Positions 37,886-47,311 of a DNA stretch of 58,156 nt are shown here, one piece after another. Source of the stretch: Candidatus Yanofskyibacteriota bacterium (lineage in GTDB: Bacteria; Patescibacteriota; Minisyncoccia; JACQLN01). The stretch covers positions 1 through 58,156 of the forward strand of contig CALRHC010000004.1 in NCBI GenBank assembly GCA_943359335.1, written 5' to 3'. Numbering within the stretch: position 1 is the stretch's first letter; the number at the start of each line of letters is the position of its first letter. The position numbers and the translations under genes were made by a program. The notes beneath the pieces were generated by a model. The model was not told where the DNA came from. It saw nothing but the letters and a program-made list of their open reading frames with translations, and did not search any database.

Positions 37886-38563
37886 CTATTTCTCAAGGGC
37901 AGCTTCTGCTGCTTTTTGTTCAGCTTCTTGTTTAGAAGGTCCTGAACCTTTTCCAGCAAGTTCTTCGTTTAAATATACGCCAACTTCAAAAATTTTGTCG
38001 TGATCTGGCCCAGTTTCTTTTAAAACTTTATAATTAGGCGTAATTCCAAATTTTTCTTGAGATTGCTCTTGAAACAAACTTTTAGAATCTTTATAAGATT
38101 TACTTTTTATTATTTTTTCTAAATCACAAATAATATTTTGTTTAACAAATTTAGAAACAGTTTCATAACCATGGTCTAAATATATAGCGCCAATTATTGC
38201 CTCCATGGTGTTCGCCAAAATAACTTGGCGCGCCCTACCCATATCCTTAGATTCGCCCTTTGAAAGCAAAAGAAAATCGTTAAATTCTAAATTTCCTGCT
38301 ACTTCGCTTAAATTAACATAGTTAACCAAAGCTGCGCGCCAGTTTGTTAGTTCGCCTTCGGAGTTTTTATAGTTTTTATAAAGATATTCGGTTACAACAA
38401 GTTCTAAAACTGCGTCACCCAAAAATTCTAGGCGTTCGTTGTTTTCTAAACCACTTTCTGGGTTTTCGTTTAACCAAGAGCGATGAATTAAGGCTTGCTT
38501 TAAAAGATTTTTATCCTTAAAAACAACCCCCAACTTTTCTTCTAGCTTTTTTAAGTCGTGCAT
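37886..38563 (-). CDS. rnc: Ribonuclease III
   Basis: 225 residues. The catalytic signature NNERLEFLGDAVLELVVTEYL (about 41-61) holds the Mg-binding Glu and Asp, NTMEAIIGAIYLDHG the second acidic pair, and the C-terminal part (about 155-225) is a double-stranded RNA-binding domain ending GPSKQEAEQKAAEAAL. It would process the 16S and 23S precursor stems seen here. The start lies next to a CCCTAAA-type repeat, without SD. Confidence 0.96.
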   Translation of the reverse strand: MHDLKKLEEKLGVVFKDKNLLKQALIHRSWLNENPESGLENNERLEFLGDAVLELVVTEYLYKNYKNSEGELTNWRAALVNYVNLSEVAGNLEFNDFLLLSKGESKDMGRARQVILANTMEAIIGAIYLDHGYETVSKFVKQNIICDLEKIIKSKSYKDSKSLFQEQSQEKFGITPNYKVLKETGPDHDKIFEVGVYLNEELAGKGSGPSKQEAEQKAAEAALEK

Positions 38564-38645
38564 TTATTTACAAAAACCCTAAACTCTAATTCCTAAATCC
38601 TAAAAAATTTTAGAACTTAGGGTTTAGTATTTAGGATTTGATATT
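38564..38645. repeat. CCCTAAA/TTTAGGG palindrome between nusB and rnc
   Basis: ACCCTAAACTCTAATTCCTA mirrors TTAGGGTTTAGTATTTAGGA around AAAATTTT. The right arm contains the nusB stop codon and its last codons (NIKS). Confidence 0.65.
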
Positions 38646-39149
38646 TTCATCTGTCACATTATTTTCTGTATCACCAGAAACATTTTCTTCTGAAACCTTC
38701 TTTGCTTTGGATGTATCGTCCTTTAAAGGTTCACCAATTTCGCGATAAATTGTTCCTAAAACTCCATTAACAAATTTTCCAGAAGACTCACCTCCAAAAG
38801 ATTTAGCTAGTTCTATGGCTTCGTTTATTGCAACTTTTGGCGGAACTTCTTTATAATCGCCAAATAAAAGTTCATAAATACCAAGGCGTAAAACATTTCT
38901 ATCTACCATTGCAATTTGTTCGATTGGCCATTCAGGAGCGGCTTTCGCAATAATTTGATCTATCTTTGCTAAATAAGAAACAACGCCATTTACTAATTGG
39001 CGGATAAAAGAATCATCCTCTAATCCAGGACCAAATTCTTTAGAATTTTGAGCTATATAATTTTCTAAATTAGCAGTGTCTGCACCACGAAAATCCCACT
39101 CGTAAAGACTCTGCATAGCGATAGAACGAGATAAATGACGATTGGCCAT
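38631..39149 (-). CDS. nusB: Transcription antitermination factor NusB
   Basis: 172 residues. MANRHLSRSIAMQSLYEWDFRG, QIAMVDRNVLRLGIYELLF and KVAINEAIELAKSFGGESSGKFVNGVLG are the NusB core. NusB with S10 binds boxA in rRNA leaders. The C-terminal tail of about 30 acidic residues is extra, and its end is encoded by a repeat. It lies between rpmF and rnc on one strand. Confidence 0.95.
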   Translation of the reverse strand: MANRHLSRSIAMQSLYEWDFRGADTANLENYIAQNSKEFGPGLEDDSFIRQLVNGVVSYLAKIDQIIAKAAPEWPIEQIAMVDRNVLRLGIYELLFGDYKEVPPKVAINEAIELAKSFGGESSGKFVNGVLGTIYREIGEPLKDDTSKAKKVSEENVSGDTENNVTDENIKS

Positions 39150-39154
39150 TTTAG

Positions 39155-39230
39155 TTAATTTTCAATTTACAATCAAACTCCAATTTTATAATTTTCAAAC
39201 ATTGAGAATTGCAAAATTGAGAATTGATAA
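39155..39230. repeat. ATTGAGAATTG-type repeat between rpmF and nusB
   Basis: TTTTCAATTTACAATCAAAC at the left and ATTGAGAATTGCAAAATTGA at the right form an imperfect palindrome. A further AT-rich family, different from CCCTAAA. Confidence 0.5.
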
Positions 39231-39446
39231 TTATTTTCTAGAAGATTTAGCTTTTCTCTTGGCAGCCTTAGCTACCATATCTATTACTTGCCTGCCCTTG
39301 TAAGATCCGCAACTAACGCAAACAACGTGCTGCAAAACCCTAGCTCCACATTTAGAGCAAGAAGATAGAGCTTTTTTCTTTAAAGCCAAATGACTGCGTC
39401 TTTTACCTTGTTTAGATTTAGTACGTCTGTGTCTTGGAACACCCAT
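39231..39446 (-). CDS. rpmF: 50S ribosomal protein bL32
   Basis: 71 residues from ATG 39446: MGVPRHRRTKSKQGKRRSHLALKKKAL, then a four-cysteine zinc site (CSKCGARVLQHVVCVSCG) and a basic tail. The track's longer start (39503) adds 19 residues foreign to L32. Confidence 0.93.
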   Translation of the reverse strand: MGVPRHRRTKSKQGKRRSHLALKKKALSSCSKCGARVLQHVVCVSCGSYKGRQVIDMVAKAAKRKAKSSRK

Positions 39447-39591
39447 ATATTTTTCTATTAACTTTAACCCTAATACTCTATCAAAAATCAAAAATATTGG
39501 CAATATAGTAAACCGACTAGACTATAATACAAATATGTTTTATATTACAAAGTAAATCAGATCTTTAAAAATAAAAAACTGGGGGGTGTCT

Positions 39592-40254
39592 ATGGCACGT
39601 CACACCGAAAGATTAGCAAGGCAAATGGTGAACCATCTTATTAAGCCTCATATAGATAGAGAAACTCCAAATAACCACGAAAGAACGCTGGGCAATAATT
39701 GGCTTTACTTAACATCTCTTTTAGCAGAATGTTTAGAAAAGAAACCAATAGAAATCACTACCGATACATATGAATGCATAGTTAAAGAATTATCTACATA
39801 TTCAACAACAGAAATTATCTTGTTAGCTTTTGTGGCTAATCGGCTAACAAAACACAAACGATACAACCACGATTTCACCACTAAAGAAAGATTTTATGCT
39901 TTTAAATGTGCGCTATTAAACTTAGCAATTATGCACTTCTACTGGGCAAATAGAATTTATTATGTAGAAGATGAAAAGCCGTGGTTACACAAAGACGAAA
40001 GACCCTTTTTGTTGATACGCCAAGACCCACAAAACAGAGGTAACTTACTTTTAAAGTTTTCGATAGAAGGTTCTTACAAAATAGACGAAGAAACTTCGAA
40101 AATTAGGCGCCACTATATGCCCCATAGTTTTATTAGCTTGCATTTGCCTAAAAACAATCTGCACCCAGAAATAGCAGAAATAATAAAGACATATGAATCT
40201 GGCAAAATAACAACAGAAAGACCTGCCCTACCCATCGAACTAGTTGTTTCCTAA
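39592..40254 (+). CDS. Hypothetical 220-residue protein
   Basis: Not recognised. No signal or membrane segment. An N-terminal helical region (ERLARQMVNHLIKPHIDRE) is followed by ITTDTYECIVKELSTYSTTEIILLAFVANRLTKHKRYN and a C-terminal part with LLLKFSIEGSYKIDEETSKIRRHYMPHSFISLHLP. Rich in His, Tyr and Arg. The start is ATG 39592 behind TGGGGGGTG; the GTG two codons earlier is less likely. TATAAT at 39523-39528 may drive it. It is a single-gene unit with terminator. Confidence 0.6.
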   Translation: MARHTERLARQMVNHLIKPHIDRETPNNHERTLGNNWLYLTSLLAECLEKKPIEITTDTYECIVKELSTYSTTEIILLAFVANRLTKHKRYNHDFTTKERFYAFKCALLNLAIMHFYWANRIYYVEDEKPWLHKDERPFLLIRQDPQNRGNLLLKFSIEGSYKIDEETSKIRRHYMPHSFISLHLPKNNLHPEIAEIIKTYESGKITTERPALPIELVVS

Positions 40255-40258
40255 AAAA

Positions 40259-40291
40259 CAAAACCGCCCGAAAAAATCGAGGCGGTTTTTT
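40259..40291. terminator. Bidirectional terminator between the 39592 and 40297 genes
   Basis: AAAACCGCC-CGAAAAAATCGA-GGCGGTTTT, with A- and T-tracts outside. Confidence 0.8.
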
Positions 40292-40296
40292 ATTTT

Positions 40297-40566
40297 TTAA
40301 GTATCAAGAAAATCACCTCTCCATGCACTGTCAACCAACCAGAATAAATTAGAAACTTCATCTATAAAAAAAGTTATGGTTTTCCATCCACCTTTAAAAA
40401 CACTTAATACGACAACAGCACAAAATAAAATAACAGTTACAATAGACTTGATCAGACCAGCAAAGAAAATGTATATCCATTTTCTTTTTTCTTTGTAAGC
40501 CCTTCTCATCCAAAAAATAGATAGTGCCAACCAAACAACTAGAGTCGGAATCATAAAATGATCCAT
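40297..40566 (-). CDS. Small two-helix membrane protein
   Basis: 89 residues from ATG 40566 (MDHFMIPTLVVWLALSIFWM), chosen because CAAGGAGGTCAG lies directly before it. The track's longer start has no SD. Helices at about 5-22 and 38-60 (IFFAGLIKSIVTVILFCAVVVLSV), then a C-terminal amphipathic WKTITFFIDEVSNLFWLVDSAW. Not recognised. Confidence 0.6.
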   Translation of the reverse strand: MDHFMIPTLVVWLALSIFWMRRAYKEKRKWIYIFFAGLIKSIVTVILFCAVVVLSVFKGGWKTITFFIDEVSNLFWLVDSAWRGDFLDT

Positions 40567-40668
40567 TCTGACCTCCTTGCGGTTGTTGAGAGTTAACTTA
40601 AATAATGAACTTTCAATAAGATACAACAATAATTAAATTATATCAAGTTATATTGCTCAACTTGTTCT

Positions 40669-40677
40669 GCTATACTT
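40669..40677 (+). promoter_or_regulatory. Extended -10 element of dnaE
   Basis: TGCTATACT, with no good -35 at the proper distance, 25 nt before the dnaE ATG. Confidence 0.5.
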
Positions 40678-40701
40678 TGATTGGTTAATTTGAACTCGCT
40701 T

Positions 40702-43700
40702 ATGAAATTTTCTCACTTACATACCCATTCTCATTATTCCCTGCTCGATGGCTTAGCCAAAATCGACGATCTTGTTAAACGCGCTGGCGAACTTGGTATG
40801 GATTCACTGGCCCTAACCGATCACGGTGCAATGTACGGCGCCATAGATTTTTACAAAACCGCAAAAAAAGCTGGCATAAAACCAATCGTGGGTTGCGAAC
40901 TTTATGTTTCACGCGAAAGCAGGCTTTTAAAACGTGCGGGCATAGACGACAAGCGCTATCACTTAACGGTGCTCGCCGAAAATATAGACGGCTATAAAAA
41001 TTTAATAAAACTTGTAACCAAAGCCTATTTGGAAGGTTTTTATTATAAACCGCGTGTAGATAAAGAACTTTTACGCGAACATTCTAAAGGCTTAATTGTT
41101 CTTTCAGGTTGTTTTCAAAGCGAGATTTCAACAGCAATAAGAAACAAAAAAGTTGATGATGCCGAAAAATTAATTTACGAATATCAAGAAATTTTTGGGC
41201 GCGAAAATTTTTATTTAGAAATTATGCCTCACGGCGCCGAAGATGAATTAAAATATATTTTAGAAACCTATAAACATCTTTCCCAAAAAACTGGTGCGCA
41301 ACTGGTAGCCACCAACGACGTCCATTATGTAAACCACGAAGATGCCGAAGCCCAAGATATTTTAATTTCGGTAGGCACAGGTACAAATACAAAAGACAAA
41401 GATCGTTTAAGTTTGCTTGAATATAATCTTTCTATGCGTTCGGCCGAAGAAATGTTAAACCTTTTGCCAGATTACCAACACGCCATAGAAAGAACTCACG
41501 AAATTGCACAAAGAACCAACCTAGAATTAGAACTTGGCAAATGGACATTCCCCGATTTTAAATTGCCCAGTGGTACTACAGCCGATAGTGAACTTCGCCG
41601 TTTGGCCGAAGCTGGTTTTGCACACAGAAATTTGGAACGCTCACCTTTATATTTAGACAGAATGAATTATGAGCTGGGGATAATTGAAGCCAAAGGCTAC
41701 GCTCCATATTTTTTAGTGGTAGCCGATCTTTTAAGGTTTGCTCACGAAAATGGAATCTTAACAAATATTAGAGGTTCGGTGGCAGGTTCGCTTTCAACCT
41801 ATTTAACAGGAATTACAAAAGTTAACCCCATAGATTATAAAATTCCTTTTGAAAGATTTTTAAACCCAGAACGCCCTTCTGCGCCCGATATCGATATGGA
41901 CTTTGCCGATAACCGAAGAGACGAAGTTATTGAATACGCTCGCAAAAAATATGGTGAAGATAAAGTAGCTCAAATTGGTACATTCGGAACAATGATGGCG
42001 CGTGCCGCTGTGCGCGATGTGGCTCGTGCACTTGGCCACCCTTATTCTGTTGGCGATGGTATAGCAAAGTTAATTCCCATGGGTTCACAGGGCTTCCCGA
42101 TGACAATCGACCAAGCCTTAAAAATTACACCAGAACTTTCTCAACTATACGAAACCGACACCACTATCGCCGAAGTAATAAACCAAGCTAAAAAAATGGA
42201 GGGTTGTGCCCGCCACATTTCTGTTCATGCTGCTGGTGTTGTTATTAGTCCTCGTCCACTTACAGAATTTGTGCCATTACAGTTAGACCCTAAAGGTGGC
42301 CGAATAATTACCCAATACGATATGCACGCCGTAGAAGATGCCGGGCTTTTAAAATTTGATTTTCTTGGAATAAGAAACTTATCTATTTTAGAAGACACAG
42401 TTAAATTAGCCAAAGAACACCGCAATATAGATTTAGACATAGAAAATATTCCGCTCGACGATAAAAAATCTTTCGAACTTTTGGCTAAAGGCGAAACCAT
42501 TGGCTTATTCCAATTAAACGGTGCAGGTATGACAAAATATTTAAAAGACCTGCGGCCAACAACCATTCACGACATTAACGCTATGGTGGCTTTGTACCGC
42601 CCTGGCCCATTGGAATCTATTCCTAGGTATATAGAAAGAAAACACAATCCACGTTTAATTGAATATTTCGATCCACGTATGAAAGATATTTTGGATCAAT
42701 CTTACGGAATTTTAACTTATCAAGATGATGTTTTAATGGTAGCCATAAAATTGGCAGGCTACAGTTGGTTGGAAGCCGATAAACTTAGAAAAGCTATGGG
42801 TAAAAAAATTCCAGCCGAAATGGAAGCCCAAAAAGCAAAATTTACCGAAGGCGCTGTAAAAAACGGTATGACCGATTTTAAAGCTTACGAACTTTGGAAA
42901 CTTATAGAACCTTTTGCCGCTTACGGTTTTAACAAAGCACATGCGGCGAGCTACGGCCGTGTTGCCTACCAAACCGCCTATGCCAAGGCCAATTTCCCCG
43001 CCGAATTTATGACAGCGGTTTTAACTGCAGAATCCGGCGATATAGAAAAAATCGCCGAAATTATAAACGAATGCACGCGTATGAATATTCCCGTTTTAGC
43101 ACCGAATGTTAACGAAAGTGTGGGCAAGTTTACTGTAATAAAAGGCTCTAAAGACAATAGCGACTTGTCCTCCATAGCTTTAGCGAAGGAGGATAAAATT
43201 CGTTTCGGTTTAGAATCAATTAAAAATGTGGGTGTAAATGTTGTTGCGGCCATTATCGAAGCCCGCGTCAAAGACGGAAGGTTTAAAACCTTATCCGATT
43301 TTATAGAAAGAATTATACATAAAGATTTAAATAAAAAATCTTTAGAAGCCTTAGCCAAAGCTGGTGCGTTAGATAGTTTGGGCGAACGAAACCAAATTTT
43401 AGAAAATATGGATTACCTTTTAACTTTTTCTAAAGAAATGAAGCAGGCTGGTTCTCTTAACCAATCCAGTATTTTTGATAACATTGCCGATTCTGCTCCT
43501 ATTTTAAAATTAAAGAACTCTATTCCTGCTACCGAATCCGTTAAACTGGCTTGGGAAAAAGAACTTTTAGGTTTGTATGTAAGTTCTCACCCATTAGAAC
43601 AACATAAAATTGTTTTAGAAAAAAAAGCAAAACCCATAAAAGATCTGCTAGCTTCTAGCTTAACTGTTACCGTGGGTGGGATAATAAATAAATATAGAAA

Positions 43701-43911
43701 AATAATAACTAAAACTGGAAAAGCTATGGCATTCGCACAACTCGCCGATTTTTCCGGCGAAATAGAAGTTGTGATTTTCCCCGATACTTATGCCAAAAAA
43801 CCCGAAATATGGGAAATGGATAAAATAATGTTAATAAAGGGTAATGTGCAAATACGCGACAATGCTCTTAAATTTATCTGCAAAGATGCTACCGAATTAA
43901 AAATAAAATAG
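40702..43911 (+). CDS. dnaE: DNA polymerase III subunit alpha
   Basis: 1069 residues from ATG 40702 (MKFSHLHTHSHYSLLDG); the track's TTG start is unlikely. PHP domain at the N-terminus with HTHSHYSLLDG and LTDHGAMYGAIDFY. The catalytic palm has SAPDIDMDFADNRRDEVI (about 393-410). DQSYGILTYQDDVL and AYGFNKAHAASYG follow, and the C-terminal OB fold is VTVGGIINKYRKIITKTGKAMAFAQLADFSG. Somewhat shorter than the 1160 of E. coli. A repeat encodes NSDLSSIALAKEDK near residues 820-831. No SD. Confidence 0.97.
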   Translation: MKFSHLHTHSHYSLLDGLAKIDDLVKRAGELGMDSLALTDHGAMYGAIDFYKTAKKAGIKPIVGCELYVSRESRLLKRAGIDDKRYHLTVLAENIDGYKNLIKLVTKAYLEGFYYKPRVDKELLREHSKGLIVLSGCFQSEISTAIRNKKVDDAEKLIYEYQEIFGRENFYLEIMPHGAEDELKYILETYKHLSQKTGAQLVATNDVHYVNHEDAEAQDILISVGTGTNTKDKDRLSLLEYNLSMRSAEEMLNLLPDYQHAIERTHEIAQRTNLELELGKWTFPDFKLPSGTTADSELRRLAEAGFAHRNLERSPLYLDRMNYELGIIEAKGYAPYFLVVADLLRFAHENGILTNIRGSVAGSLSTYLTGITKVNPIDYKIPFERFLNPERPSAPDIDMDFADNRRDEVIEYARKKYGEDKVAQIGTFGTMMARAAVRDVARALGHPYSVGDGIAKLIPMGSQGFPMTIDQALKITPELSQLYETDTTIAEVINQAKKMEGCARHISVHAAGVVISPRPLTEFVPLQLDPKGGRIITQYDMHAVEDAGLLKFDFLGIRNLSILEDTVKLAKEHRNIDLDIENIPLDDKKSFELLAKGETIGLFQLNGAGMTKYLKDLRPTTIHDINAMVALYRPGPLESIPRYIERKHNPRLIEYFDPRMKDILDQSYGILTYQDDVLMVAIKLAGYSWLEADKLRKAMGKKIPAEMEAQKAKFTEGAVKNGMTDFKAYELWKLIEPFAAYGFNKAHAASYGRVAYQTAYAKANFPAEFMTAVLTAESGDIEKIAEIINECTRMNIPVLAPNVNESVGKFTVIKGSKDNSDLSSIALAKEDKIRFGLESIKNVGVNVVAAIIEARVKDGRFKTLSDFIERIIHKDLNKKSLEALAKAGALDSLGERNQILENMDYLLTFSKEMKQAGSLNQSSIFDNIADSAPILKLKNSIPATESVKLAWEKELLGLYVSSHPLEQHKIVLEKKAKPIKDLLASSLTVTVGGIINKYRKIITKTGKAMAFAQLADFSGEIEVVIFPDTYAKKPEIWEMDKIMLIKGNVQIRDNALKFICKDATELKIK
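43160..43195. repeat. In-frame hairpin repeat in dnaE
   Basis: GCGACTTGTCCTCCATAGCT, then TTAGCGAAGGAGGATA: CTCC...GGAG arms around TAGCTTTAGC. It shares GACTTGTCC with the elements in trmD and near tRNA-Asp. It lies in a variable loop before IRFGLESIKNVG. Confidence 0.6.
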
Positions 43912-43913
43912 GG

Positions 43914-45512
43914 GTGTTTAAACTTCTTAACATATTTAACAACAATAAAAAGACAATTATTTTTGGGCTTTTTTTTGTTTTAGTTTTTTTAATTTATGGC
44001 AAAACCATAGGTGGAGATTTTGTTTTTGATGATCGTTATGTAGCTAATAGTAACCAAACATTCCAACTAGAAAATTTTGGCGAAATAATAACTTCACCTT
44101 ATTGGAGCACAGAGTCTGGGTTATACCGGCCAATAACTCTAGTAAGCTATGCGGCAAACTATTCTATTTTTGGAACAAGACCCTGGAGTTTTCATTTAGT
44201 TAATTTACTTCTTTATGTTTGGAGTTGTTGTTTAATTTTTGTTTTTGTAAAAAAGCTAGCTAAAAAAGAATTGCTAGCCTTTTTAAGTGCGCTTATCTTT
44301 TTAGTTTTACCCATACATTCCGAGGCTATCGCTAATATTATTGGGCGCGCCGAAATATTAGCATTGTTTTTTTCTCTGCTTTTTTTACTGGAAATATTAA
44401 AAGAAAAACCAAAAGCTGTATTAGCTGGCTTATGGCTTTTATTAGCTTTGGGTAGCAAAGAAAATTCAGCCATAATTATTCCACTAGGGCTAATTCTTTT
44501 TTTGCAAAAGAATACAGGCTTAAAATATAAAGATTGGCTTTCGATTTCTTGGGGTGCATTTATTTATTTTGGTTCTAGACTCCAAGTGCTGGGCTGGAAT
44601 TATTTTTCTAACTTGGAAACCAGTATTGTAGAAAACCCTCTAAAGTTTGAATCATTTATTCCACGAACCGCTACCTCTTTTAAAATTCTAGCTATATATT
44701 TACAAAAAACTTTTTGGCCTTTTAACTTATGCTCCGATTATTCTTATAATCAAATCCCTATCCTAAAAAATTTCGCTAATATCTGGGCATTAGCTGGGCT
44801 AATAATTTTCACAATATTTATTGCATCTATTTTTATTTTCTGGCGTCGTGCACCAATAATTTCTTTTTCTGCCGCAATTTTTGTATTTGGTTTTTTAATA
44901 ACTAGCAACATACTTTTTACAACGGGCACTATCGCCGGTGAAAGATTAATATATTATCCATCACTAGGACTCGCCATTATTACAGCCTATGTTTTAACTT
45001 TACTAATAAAAAAATTACCTAGTTTATGGCCAAAAATAATAGTTGGCATTTTAACTACATTGTTAATAATCTTTTATGCTTGGCAAAGCCATGCAAGATC
45101 CTTAAATTGGTTAACAGAAAAAAATTTGTTTAGTTCGGCCGCTAAATGCGCGTCCAATAGTGTTCTTTCTCGTTCCAATTATGGAGCTATGCTTTACCAA
45201 GCTGGCGATCTTGAAAATGCCGAAAAAGAATTACTAGCTGCTGAAAAAATATATAACGGCTATCCTAAAGGCTTAAACAATTTGGGTTTAGTGTACTGGA
45301 AAAAAGGCGAAAAAGATAAAGCCCGAGAATATTTTTTAAAAGCGCTTGATTTCGCCTTCCCCTACACCGGCGCTTACGAAAACTTGGCAATGATGGCTTT
45401 GGAATCTGGTGATATTAAAGAAGCTAAAAAATGGTTAACTCTGTTTTATAGTGGAAATAAAATTGCTGCCGAAGATCATATTAAAAATTTAATAGCTCCA
45501 AAGGCTTATTGA
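43914..45512 (+). CDS. TMTC-like multi-pass membrane protein with TPR tail
   Basis: 532 residues. About ten membrane helices follow the first (TIIFGLFFVLVFLIYG). GGDFVFDDRYVANSNQTF and YRPITLVSYAANYSIFGTRPWSFHLVNLLLY resemble TMTC/GT39-type O-glycosyltransferases, with the acidic FDD in the first outer loop. Residues about 420-520 are TPR units (SNYGAMLYQAGDLENAEKELLAAEKI, KGLNNLGLVYWKKGEKDKAREYFLKAL). I infer protein glycosylation at the membrane from lipid-linked sugars. The GTG start is 2 nt after the dnaE stop, so it is probably coupled to dnaE. Confidence 0.75.
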   Translation: MFKLLNIFNNNKKTIIFGLFFVLVFLIYGKTIGGDFVFDDRYVANSNQTFQLENFGEIITSPYWSTESGLYRPITLVSYAANYSIFGTRPWSFHLVNLLLYVWSCCLIFVFVKKLAKKELLAFLSALIFLVLPIHSEAIANIIGRAEILALFFSLLFLLEILKEKPKAVLAGLWLLLALGSKENSAIIIPLGLILFLQKNTGLKYKDWLSISWGAFIYFGSRLQVLGWNYFSNLETSIVENPLKFESFIPRTATSFKILAIYLQKTFWPFNLCSDYSYNQIPILKNFANIWALAGLIIFTIFIASIFIFWRRAPIISFSAAIFVFGFLITSNILFTTGTIAGERLIYYPSLGLAIITAYVLTLLIKKLPSLWPKIIVGILTTLLIIFYAWQSHARSLNWLTEKNLFSSAAKCASNSVLSRSNYGAMLYQAGDLENAEKELLAAEKIYNGYPKGLNNLGLVYWKKGEKDKAREYFLKALDFAFPYTGAYENLAMMALESGDIKEAKKWLTLFYSGNKIAAEDHIKNLIAPKAY

Positions 45513-45560
45513 AGCTAAATTGCAAAAATGTTAATGTTTTAGAATAAATATTTAACTTAT

Positions 45561-46775
45561 ATGGACAAGCCAGATCACAAAAAACTCGGGCAAGAACTAG
45601 ATCTCTTTTGTTTTTCAGAACTTGTAGGCAGTGGCCTACCTTTATGGACGCCCAAAGGCACGGTAATTAGAAACCTGCTTGATACTTTTGTTTGGGAACT
45701 TCGCCAAAAACAAGGCTACCAGTTAGTAGATATTCCTCATATAACCAAAAAAGATTTATACATAAAAAGCGGCCATTGGGATAAATTTAAAGATGAACTT
45801 TTTCACATTAAAACTCGCGAAGACCACGAGTTTGCTTTAAAACCGATGAACTGCCCACATCATATTCAAATTTTTGATCGTAAGCCTCATAGCTGGCGTG
45901 AAATGCCTCAACGCTATGCTTCTACCACCAAAATGTATCGCGACGAACAAACCGGCGAACTAAATGGCCTTGCTCGTGTGCGCGCTATAACAATAGACGA
46001 CGCTCATGTTTTCTGCCGCCAAAATCAAATTAAAAAAGAATTTAGTAGTGTTTGGGATACTATAGATACTTTTTATAAGACCATCGGCTTTCAACTTACT
46101 GTTAGGCTTTCTTTCCATGACCCTAAACAAAAAGAAAAATATTTGGGTACGCCCGAAATGTGGAAGTTTGCCGAAGATCAATTACGAGAAATTGCAAAAG
46201 ATAAAGGTGTTACTGCCGAAGAAGCCTTGGGTGAAGCCGCTTTCTACGGGCCAAAAATAGATTTTACAGCCAAGGATTCTTTGGGCCGAGAATGGCAAGT
46301 GGCTACAATTCAATTAGATATTAATATGCCGGAAAGGTTTGATTTAAATTGTATTAACGAAAAAGGAGAAAAAGAAAGATTGGTTATGGTTCATAGCGCT
46401 ATATTGGGCTCTATAGAAAGATCGCTCGCTGTATTAATAGAGCATTTTAATGGTGCTTTCCCTTTGTGGCTTGCACCTGTTCAAGTTGCAGTCTTGCCTA
46501 TAAGCGACAAAGTTACTGACTACGCCAATAAAATTGCCGGCAAGCTAACCGAAGCCGGCATACGGTTTGAGGTTTACGAAAAAAATGAAACTATTGGCAA
46601 AAAAATCCGCGAAGCCGAAACTCAAAAGATTCCTTACTTGGTAATTGTTGGCGCTAAAGAAGAAGAAAATAAAACTGTAACTATTAGAAAAAGAGGTGGT
46701 GAAGATTTAGGCGCAATGAATGTTGAAGATTTTGTGTCTAAGTTAAAGAAAGAAATTGAATCCAAGTCTCTCTAA
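45561..46775 (+). CDS. thrS: Threonyl-tRNA synthetase lacking the editing domain
   Basis: 404 residues against about 640 in E. coli. The sequence starts at the catalytic core (KKLGQELDLFCFSELVGSGLPLWTPKGTVIRNLL), so the TGS and N2 editing domains are missing. Zinc ligands are MNCPHH, DDAHVFC and VMVHSAILGS. Class II motif 2 is RDEQTGELNGLARVRAITIDD. The anticodon-binding domain is complete (APVQVAVLPISDK to the end). Short ThrRS forms in archaea work with a separate editing protein; none is visible here. Confidence 0.95.
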   Translation: MDKPDHKKLGQELDLFCFSELVGSGLPLWTPKGTVIRNLLDTFVWELRQKQGYQLVDIPHITKKDLYIKSGHWDKFKDELFHIKTREDHEFALKPMNCPHHIQIFDRKPHSWREMPQRYASTTKMYRDEQTGELNGLARVRAITIDDAHVFCRQNQIKKEFSSVWDTIDTFYKTIGFQLTVRLSFHDPKQKEKYLGTPEMWKFAEDQLREIAKDKGVTAEEALGEAAFYGPKIDFTAKDSLGREWQVATIQLDINMPERFDLNCINEKGEKERLVMVHSAILGSIERSLAVLIEHFNGAFPLWLAPVQVAVLPISDKVTDYANKIAGKLTEAGIRFEVYEKNETIGKKIREAETQKIPYLVIVGAKEEENKTVTIRKRGGEDLGAMNVEDFVSKLKKEIESKSL

Positions 46776-46782
46776 ATAAAAT

Positions 46783-46810
46783 ACCGCCCCGATCTTGTAT
46801 CGGGGCGGAT
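46783..46810. terminator. Terminator between thrS and the convergent 46817 gene
   Basis: CCGCCCCGAT-CTTGT-ATCGGGGCGG. Confidence 0.8.
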
Positions 46811-46816
46811 TGTTTT

Positions 46817-47278
46817 TCAGATAGGAACAACTATGGCCGCGCGAATCGCGCATGCCGGAATATCTGCGTTCCATTTGTCGCGAGCATCTTCTGCTTCTTC
46901 TTTATCGGTGTAAAGTTTAGGATAAACCAACTCTTGTGGATTATCCTCAAAAACCAAAATGAAAGTCTCTTCTGTCCAAGTTTCTTGTAAAATAGTCTCA
47001 GCAAGTCTGGAAATTTCGTCAGACAACACTTTATTCTTGCATTCAATAGCAATGCTTTTTAAGCTTTCAGAAATTTTCTGCCTTTCCTTATCTAGAATCT
47101 GCATTCCACCCATAATTTGCAAAATAAGCGTTGTGCATACCGATGAAACAGCTTGACCCAAACTTGCGGGATCTCCACTCCTAGCATCCGCTATCATTCT
47201 TTGAGCATGATATTTCAAATGCGTAAGAAGGATTTTATAAGCTGGTCTTTTCTCTGGTCTTTCCTGCTGATCAGTCAT
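46817..47278 (-). CDS. Hypothetical 153-residue protein with SD
   Basis: Not recognised. Helical N-terminal two thirds (KILLTHLKYHAQRMIADARSGDPASLGQAVSSVCTTLILQIMGGMQILDKERQKISESLK) and a small alpha/beta C-terminus (EETFILVFEDNPQELVYPKLYTDKEEAEDARDKWNADIPACAIRAAIVVPI). AAAGGAG lies before the ATG. Single-gene unit, divergent from miaA. Confidence 0.58.
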   Translation of the reverse strand: MTDQQERPEKRPAYKILLTHLKYHAQRMIADARSGDPASLGQAVSSVCTTLILQIMGGMQILDKERQKISESLKSIAIECKNKVLSDEISRLAETILQETWTEETFILVFEDNPQELVYPKLYTDKEEAEDARDKWNADIPACAIRAAIVVPI

Positions 47279-47311
47279 GCCTATTCTCTCCTTTGAAAGA
47301 ACTGTGTTTGG

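Noticed and set aside
39447-39503. Longer start of rpmF
   Set aside because: L32 proteins begin at MGVPRHRRTK or similar; the extension has no counterpart.
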